Assembly: GCF_026210795.1 (NCBI RefSeq)
Contig: NC_089440.1
Location: forward strand, 1,984,001-2,048,000
Length of the DNA: 64,000 bases
Reading direction: 5' to 3'
DNA from: Rhizophagus irregularis
Lineage: Eukaryota; Glomeromycota; Glomeromycetes; Glomerales; Glomeraceae
The notes beneath the pieces were generated by a model. It searched no databases. It was not told the origin of the DNA and saw only the letters and a list, made by a program, of their open reading frames with translations. Below are positions 56,656-64,000 of the stretch, piece after piece. Position numbers and translations under genes: made by a program. Position 1 is the stretch's first letter. Every line of letters starts with the position of its first letter.

Positions 56656-58647
56656 TAATTACTACATAGTATTGTGAAACAGAATATCTATACCTAAGAA
56701 ACTTGTTATATTCTTCTTAGTTTTCCTCTCTATAATTCAAGTTGGCAATTTGTTTTCTTGTATCTTAATAAGAAAGCACTGAGATAGATTTGTGATACTA
56801 GAGAAACAGAAGATTTTCTTATGATTAATAATCCAGAACAAATAGAAAAATCACTCTTAAAAATATATTGGGACCAACCTACCGAACTTGAAAACTTCAC
56901 GTTATATCAACTTCATTTAATATACAAATTGGTTAAAAATCAATGAACTAAGTATTAATGGAAAAATATTGTCCATATTTTTTATAGCTATTACCAATAC
57001 ATGAAGGTCCTCAATAGGAAGAATTCTGTCACGTAAAAGTTGTTCTTTACATTCATCATCGAGATCTTCAATAATTAACAAAAATAGTATCATCATATAA
57101 TCAACTTTATATAGTCACCATTTTGAGAAGATCAATATTAATCCAATTGATATATTTGAATCACCTATAGATGATGCAAAAAGTGAAATAATTGATGAAG
57201 AGAAAAAGAACTTAATTATTGAAGATAATGAGCAAAAAGAATATTAACTTGATTAAATGTTACTTGCACAATAATACATTTAGGGCTAGTAATACCAATA
57301 ATTAATGATTTCAAGCGTCTTGAAATTAACAGTAAATAACTGAAGCAATTACAGGATAAATTAAAAAATGTGAGTTATATAATAATCAACGAAAAAAGTA
57401 TGGTTGGTCATGCTTTAATTGATATATGACTCCGGTAAGCTTTTCTAGAGTATAATAATGAACTATTCAGTGGCAAATCGGTTATTATATTTGGTGATTT
57501 TGGCTAGTTCTCACCGGTTCTTGATCTTCCTATGTATGTTAATACCAAGTAAGACGCATTATCCAATAGTGGTCTTGCAGTATACAAAAAGTTCAATAAA
57601 ATATATCAGCTTAAGATTATTCAGCATCAATTAGGAAATTCTAAAGAACAACAGGAATTCAGAAATATTTTATTGAGGATGTGTAATAGAGAATCTACCA
57701 TAAACGATTGGAAAATTCTTACCACACAAATTGAAGATAAGATCGGCATAACAGACCGTAATAGTTTCAAATTCAGGTTATACATTCAGGAGGTAATAAA
57801 GCAAAAAAAGCTAATTCAGACACAGTGCATGATCTCAAAGTGAATATATTACTTGTAAGAGATGTACGAATCATGTTAATGGTAAACTTGTAAATAAAAA
57901 GCAGACTAGTCAATAGTTTGATAGAAACAGTCTGAAATATAATAAGAAGACCAAGAACTGCCTTATCTTTTTATAGCAGTCCTGATCTCTTTTGATAATT
58001 ACAAAGGACCTACCATTACTAATTTAGAGGGTAAAAGAGTTGTACCAATTGCACTAATTAAACGCACTTGGACTGGTAAATTTGGAGCTTTATATTTATA
58101 CATGCAAATTCCTGTTCATCTTGCGTGGGTAATTACAGTGTATAAAAGTTAAGGTCTTACATTAAATAAGGCCGTAATAGATCTTAGCTATAAAGAGTTT
58201 ATCACAAAACTTTCTTTTGTGGCAGTGTTTTGAGTATACATATTAGAAGATATTCTTTTCAAACCATTTAGCTTTGAGAGACTTCAGCGCATTAAAGATG
58301 GCAAAAGGCTACTCAAGAAGGTTGACGAAGAAAAATGTTTAGTTTTTATGGTACCAAGAAACTGAATGCTTTATTGTAGATAACAAATATATATCTAATA
58401 ATATAAAATCTAACAACAAATAGAATTTAAATTTTGTTCTATTTTTTTTTCACACTTGGATTGTTTTTTTTTATTATTATTAATGTAGCACAAAATTGAA
58501 AAAGACATAATGCATGTGGACAACCAGATATCATCACGTGATACTATTTGTTATAGTCTTTTGAAAACATAAAACATATATATATAATTCTTCGCTTCAC
58601 TCTGAACAACAATTAAAATAAAACTAATAATTTTTAGAGTGAATTTA

Positions 58648-58790
58648 TTTACCGCACCCTGCGTTACAACGCATCCTTCCTTTTTTGTAAATTGTTTATG
58701 TCGATCTTTAGTTTATACACCGCACCCCCTTAAAATGGCAAATGATAAACATACAAATATATATAAATTTGTAACGCAGGGTGCGGTAAA
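58648..58790. mobile_element. 143-bp MITE with near-perfect 22-bp TIRs
   Basis: TTTACCGCACCCTGCGTTAC (58648-58667, continuing AA) is repeated perfectly inverted, ending GTAACGCAGGGTGCGGTAAA (58771-58790). TA dinucleotides flank both ends. An internal ACACCGCACCCCC at about 58719-58731 echoes the terminal motif. The intact TIRs suggest a recent insertion compared with its decayed neighbours. Confidence 0.85.
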
Positions 58791-60249
58791 TACATTATTT
58801 CTAATTTTTAAACTATAATATATAGTTAAAAAAGTAATTTGAAAATTTGAAAAAAAAGTAAAATTTTATTAATTTATATTTTCAATTATTTTTGATAAGT
58901 AATCAACTTTTTAAAATCATTAATTTTATTTTATAGATATAAATATTATACATTAAATAATTATAAGGATTATTAATCAGTAAATTTAAATATTAATGAA
59001 TTTATTAATATTAAACAATCTATTCATAACCTAATTTTAAAGTTAACATATTTTTATATTAACCAATCAGATTGATTTATATAATAATCAAAAATTTTGG
59101 ATAAGATATATAAGTTTTTTTTAATAAAAATAAATAAATAAAATTTTTTTTATAAAAATGGATTAAACTTGATTTTTTTAAAATATTTTTTTCTGCCTTT
59201 TTTCCTCTCTTAAATCCTTTTCCTTTATCCTTTTAACTTTCTTTTATATTTTCCCTTTTCCTTTCTTATTATTTCCCTTCTTTCAGTCTTCTTTCTTTTT
59301 TTCCTTTTATTTCTTACTCCTTTCCATTCTTTTTTTTCCCATAAATGTACTTACTTTCCTTCTGGACCTTTCTTGGATACTAGACTTGAAATTGTAAGTT
59401 GAAAAGAGGTAGTTTATTGATTTGGGATTTGAATTTTAGATCGGCAAAATTATAATAATTATATAATTATAAACCTATAAAATATTACACCATTTCCGTT
59501 ATATTCTTTATATGCATTGTTCCGTTATCCGTGTTATGGATAATATGAATATGGATTATCCGTTCAATTTTTTTTTAGATTACGGATATTAAATTTTATT
59601 ACGAATATATATCCGGTAAGATAAATGAATACACGGATCCAAACTCTAAATTATCACATTTTTTTAAATTTATTTTTTAAAATAATAACATTAAAAAAAA
59701 AAATCAATTATCAGATTTATATTAACAAATATTACCGTAAAAATATACGGACTATTTTTTTTAAATTATAATTTTTCTAACCCTTTTTTAAACTAATACA
59801 TGTATAAGGTCAATACCTTATAATATACGTAAAATAAATAAAATTCTAAAATAAATCTCGGAAACCGTGAAAATAATGCCGAACAGCTAAGAATAATTAT
59901 TTATAAAATAGTTAAACTAATATATTAAATATTACGTAAAATAATATCAATATGATGGATGTGTAACTAATTCATCTGATAAGACAACTAATAACCATCT
60001 TTAGATTAAAACATATCTCTAATAAAAACATCGGTATTAATTAGAAAGGCTAAATTTATTCTTTAGATTTACCTAATTAATCTCAGATCAGCGCCAAAAT
60101 TGTGCAGATCATCAGTATTCCAGCGTTCATTCCTATCCAAGTTTCTTTCTTTTTTTTTTTTAAATACAAATTAAATATGCAAAATAAATAAATATCTTTA
60201 TTAAATAAATATAAAAAAAAAGTCAAATGCTACGTAAAATAATTATCAA
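58791..60249. other. AT-rich spacer with pyrimidine tract
   Basis: No gene seen. Contains the pyrimidine-rich tract described separately, and an AT-rich patch near 59525-59640 with repeated ATCCGT/ACGGAT motifs in both orientations. The final 100 or so bases are probably the 3' UTR of the DUF202 gene. Confidence 0.55.
59184..59340. repeat. 157-bp pyrimidine-rich tract
   Basis: The plus strand is almost entirely T and C, built from TTTTCC, CTTTCTT and TTTCCC blocks, with few purines. Such tracts can adopt triplex or slipped structures. No coding potential. Confidence 0.7.
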
Positions 60250-61076
60250 TTAGCGATCATTAGTCATGATGACAATAAAAAAGGTAGTTAAAACAAATAT
60301 GGTTAACAACGTGCCTATTAAAATACTTCCTCTACTAGCAGGAAAATGACCCTTTGTCATTAAGTACTGAGAATGAAAATATCTTGTAATACCAAATGAA
60401 AGAAACACTACACCCAATAATATAAATATGATACCCAATACTTTCCCCTCCTTATTATATTCATTTGCTCGTTGATCATCTGATATTTTGGTTAAACGAA
60501 ACAATTGTGTGATCGCTGAAAAGAAGAAAAAGGAAATAAAGTAAGTAAATAATAAATAATTTTAATTTTGAAAATATTCTTTGAATAGTGATTAATTAAC
60601 TTACCTATACCAATACTTATGAATGAAAGAGAAGTACGAAGCCAGGCTAAAAATGTTCTTTCATTTGCTATGAATTAAACATAAAAGTTGAATTTGTATG
60701 AACTAAACATAATGAATTTATGATGAGACAAATCACTTTTTAACATACCTAAATGATCTCTAGCGACACTAGCTTTATTTTCCAATGTCAAAGAAGGATT
60801 AATCTTACTCCACCAAGTTTTAGGACTATCGACATTATTATCATTATTGTTATTATTATTATTATTATGATTACTATTTTGCTGATAATCGCTTCCTATA
60901 TCCTGTGAGTCATTGTTAGGAATTGCCTTATTTTTTCTATCAGATTTGCTATCAATAGTTTCTACTACGCTATCAAGATCATATGATGAGTAATTCGAAT
61001 CGGTTGAACCAAAAGAACGACGATTAGTAAGACGTGATTGAGGTTGTTTGATGTTCCCAGGTTTCGGAGAAGGCAT
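60250..61076 (-). CDS. DUF202 domain membrane protein
   Basis: Three exons on the minus strand: 61076-60749, 60667-60605, 60515-60250 (657 nt, 218 aa). The N-terminal 95 residues are hydrophilic and Ser/Asn-rich, with an Asn run coded by ATT-repeat DNA. The DUF202 (YidH-like) domain follows: ENKASVARDHLANERTFLAW and LRTSLSFISIGIAIT across two splice junctions. There are three predicted membrane segments: around SLSFISIGIAIT, VLGIIFILLGVVFLSFGIT and ILIGTLLTIFVLTTFFIVI. DUF202 also occurs in the membrane part of VTC polyphosphate proteins, but no SPX or VTC catalytic domain is present here. Stand-alone fungal DUF202 proteins are small vacuolar or plasma membrane proteins of poorly known function. 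Confidence 0.9.
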
Positions 61077-63870
61077 TTTATTAAAAATATGAGAAAGATA
61101 AATTAAATGATTCTATTTATTTAATAACGAAATTTGAAGTTCGTTCAACAAACTTTTATAATGAATAATTTTATAATTGATATTTTATTTTTTTAAAGAA
61201 ATTATTGTAAAGTGATAAAAAATCAAAAAAGATAAATTTGGTTTAAGAATATGTAATTATATATCAAAAATCAATTATACGTAAATTAACTTAAATTGGA
61301 ATGTTTGTTGGCGTAAAACCAAAAAGGTCACACAAATGCATGATTGACCAATAACATCATAACATCTTCTTCGAAGATAGAAAGGAAGGTACGTCTTTTC
61401 CTTTTTTTTAAAAAAAAAAAAATATTGATGATGATTTAAAATTTTCCAAGCATTTAAATATCAATGTTAAGAAATCGACAATACTTTTTTAATCTTTCTT
61501 ACTTAAAAAAGAGAAATTAAGTTCTATATTTCCCGCTTAAACGCCCAAAAGATCCATTGTACACATTAACCAATCATTGTGAAATATTGCGTTTTCAAAA
61601 CAGAACATAAATAGATAAAAAGAAAATTCAGATTATTCTGTAATATTCCGTATTTTTCTGTATTGTAATCAGAGATTAGGTTTTTTTACCGATGATCATT
61701 CTGTATGGTTAGTGAAATATGAGAATTCTTTTTTTATGAAAAGTTCGGGTGAGAAAAAACATAAACGATTTGGGCAGTAAACTATAAAATAAGGAAATCA
61801 TGATGAAAGGTAAAATTACTTGTACATATATAGTAATTGGCGAAAAATAATTACGAAATTTAAGTAGGGCGTTATGGTTATCCCACGTGATGATTGGTGG
61901 CGCAATGTGATAAGAATTAAGAAACAAGTTAAACAAGTTTTATGGGTGAAAACGGAGAAATGGTTTCAATAACGGCAAATAATTTATGTCTTTCTTATAG
62001 GGAGGGAGATTTTTCCTTACCCCTTATATTCGAAATATTTGCCCAATAATTTTTAATACCGTAATTTAAAATAAAACCAACTTTTTTCCCTCTTTCACTC
62101 TTTCTCTAGTTAGCACATATACATTGCATTGCTTTTATAGATTGCGCCTCTTAATAAATAATAATTCTCTATTTGTTTCATCATTTCTTGAGCCTTTAGA
62201 GGGGAAAATTGTCAAGCTTTAAATCCTGTTTCATGTAATACAGTGAAGTATATATACTTGTATGTTGTATATATGTATAGTAATATAAATACACATATGT
62301 TGTCATATAAAAATATAGTTACGTTGCATTTTTTTTAAAAAAATTTCAAATCAATTTTGGCTCCTTAAATGAAATGTGTCGCAGTCAATAGTTGATATAA
62401 ATCTCCTGTTTCGTTAATGGACAAGATGGACAACCAGCATTCTAAAGAAAAAAAAAATCTAAGGATTGTTAATTCCGAAATCATAATAATCTTTTTTAAT
62501 TAAACTTTAATCATCGATGAACAGTTATAGGAACAATGTGTAATACAATAAAAAAAATCTGATGTTATCATAATAAATATCATAAAATATCATAAATATA
62601 AATGTACCCCCTTGGATAACGGTAACAATGGATATGACATAAATAAAACTTAAAAATCAAACACAAAAAAGAAACAAAAACTTGACCTGAAAAAAAAAAA
62701 AAAAAAAAATTTTATTGAAACAATGATGGTACGGTACTGGAGATGCTAATATGTGAGATATGTAAGCGAAACATAATACAAACATGAGAAATTGCCTAAC
62801 TTAACAAAAATTAACACACGCGTGGTACACATATTAAAATAACAAAGGAAATAACACATTGAACCCCTTTGTATGTATTATGTATATTTCTCTTTTTTAA
62901 TTCCAAATTTGATTCTCACCTCTTTTTATGCTCTGTGGCGCTAATAATAATTTGTAATTTTACACTACATTTATAATTTCATTGGCCGCAGAATCATACA
63001 AAAGTAATGAAAGAAAGTATTGTACTCTTTTTGTAATTGATTGTGGCTTTATTTACTAAATTGGTTAATCTTATGGGAAATCGGAGATTGGTGCACATAT
63101 ATTTTTATATATATCTTTTTTTCCCTTAAACTATAAAAAAAAAAATTTGTCACATTATAAATTTTATCACAAATAAATAAATAATCCGGTTAAATTTGTT
63201 TGTTTTTGAATCAAAGATAAGAATTCGCATCAAGAAAAATTTTTGTAGTGACTTCTTCATATTCAACTATTTATAGATTTTTTGCTGATCCTTTCCATTT
63301 ACATTTTTCCTTATCACCAAAAACATACAAGAAATAAATTGTGTCTGTATTTGACACCAATTGAATTCGTGTATTACACTTGCGGTAGTACTATTCGGAG
63401 CTCATCCATTTAACTTCCTTACTTTATACTAAGATACACATAATATATTATATAATGTTATACACTAAAAACTTTATATATAACCTATATAAACGAGTGT
63501 TTTCTTGGTTCCTTTGGAAACCCTTTTTTTCCCTTTGAATCTCAATCGATTTGATATTTCGCTACGAAAATTTTTCATTTTTCTTTTCAAATAAAAATAT
63601 ATATTTTTCTGTACATAAAAAGACTGTATTTTAAATATTTAAAAAAATATTTCTCAAAAAAAAAAAAATACATTTATTTACCTTGTAAAAAAAAAATAAA
63701 AAAAAATAAAAAAAAATAATAATCCTGTTTACATTTAAGTTACTACTATCAAAAGTATATATATTATAATACAAAGCCGGCTTTGTTATATCATTTTTTT
63801 TTGCATTTTATTTAATAATAACTTCTTCACAATACCTCACTTTACACGTTTGCATTCCTCAATTTTAAAA
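61077..63870. other. AT-rich spacer upstream of DUF202 gene and of the right-edge frame
   Basis: About 2.8 kb with no supportable gene. Frames such as 61709-61936 (-) are Phe-rich and isolated. Several homopolymer runs, for example poly-A at 62691-62709. It likely holds the promoter of the DUF202 gene and a long 5' region of the gene entering at the right edge. Confidence 0.5.
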
Positions 63871-64000
63871 ATGCACGCCAACAATCAAACTAATAATAAT
63901 AATAATAATTCAACATCGGCAATCGATCTTACTTATATTTATACTTTATCAATTGTAAAAATTAAATCTATTGGTAATCAAACTAATTCACCAAAAATTC
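63871..64000 (+). CDS. possible 5' end of a gene cut by the window edge
   Basis: The ATG at 63871 opens a frame that stays open for 43 codons to the window end. It starts MHANNQT, continues with an Asn run (AAT repeats), then STSAIDLTYIYTLSIVKIKS. Asn-rich starts are common in this genome (compare the DUF202 protein). No domain is recognisable in this fragment, and chance openness over 130 bases is possible. Confidence 0.4.
   Translation, partial: MHANNQTNNNNNNSTSAIDLTYIYTLSIVKIKSIGNQTNSPKI

Larger units (their letters stand above)
53950..58380 (+). mobile_element. decayed Helitron (Rep/Pif1 helicase remnants)
   Basis: Broken fragments in Helitron order. A Lys/Arg-rich piece at 53950-54156 may be an N-terminal part. 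ITWPQMNSNPVNEFQTLEYI, ICAFPSLYPTGNAKW and YFKHFLLYKDGRF lie at 55219-55425, followed by LTDDQITVSD and FFIFNAANLH (Helitron_like_N region, 55490-55690), then a degraded FEIFFNDVLK region. The Pif1-type helicase part has IIINEKSMVGHALI near 57375-57420, SVIIFGDFG near 57480-57504, LRMCNRESTINDWKIL near 57677, HLAWVITVYKS at 58117-58149, and LFKPFSFERLQRIKDGKRLL near 58255-58315. Many stops and frameshifts, so inactive. I could not define the Helitron termini. Confidence 0.82.

Overview
The window looks like a fungal nuclear contig, most likely an arbuscular mycorrhizal fungus (Glomeromycotina, Rhizophagus-like). The evidence is very low GC, many short GT-AG introns, fungal-type proteins (mitochondrial ILV5, PWP2, SLU7, SMC6), and long repeat-rich spacers full of decayed Tc1/mariner-pogo, MITE and Helitron sequence. 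The assignment to Glomeromycotina is inference; no rRNA marker is present.

Layout. 0.2-2.0 kb: a CK1-type casein kinase gene. 2-19.4 kb: a 17-kb gene-free block with at least ten TIR elements. Inside it, 12.2-17.4 kb is a strikingly GC-rich island: a composite TIR element carrying 147-bp hairpin repeats and a tandem array of a roughly 1-kb structured unit with tRNA-like (Pol III B-box-like) modules. 19.4-20.5 kb: a gene for an unrecognised low-complexity protein. 22.2-24.7 kb: type II PI 4-kinase. 24.9-26.7 kb: a dead pogo/Tigger-like transposon with TIRs and TA target duplication. 27.1-50.8 kb: a gene-dense island (mitochondrial acyl carrier protein, phosducin-like protein, SLU7, an RBM5/RBM10-like G-patch protein, choline/ethanolamine kinase, an SDR oxidoreductase, PWP2, ketol-acid reductoisomerase, SMC6). 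50.8-60.2 kb: a foldback MITE, a decayed Helitron containing two inverted copies of one MITE, and a small perfect-TIR MITE. 60.3-61.1 kb: a DUF202 membrane protein. The last kilobases are spacer, ending in a probable 5' end of another gene.

Exon models were built by hand from splice sites and reading phase. Every complete CDS listed closes to a multiple of three. The genes are housekeeping and do not form a pathway cluster, but they are arranged in compact divergent and convergent pairs. One pair, SLU7 with the RBM5-like gene, puts two splicing factors on one 186-bp divergent promoter. The contrast between the compact island and the flanking repeat blocks suggests a two-compartment genome. 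The candidate for an undescribed system is the GC-rich composite element at 12.2-17.4 kb.
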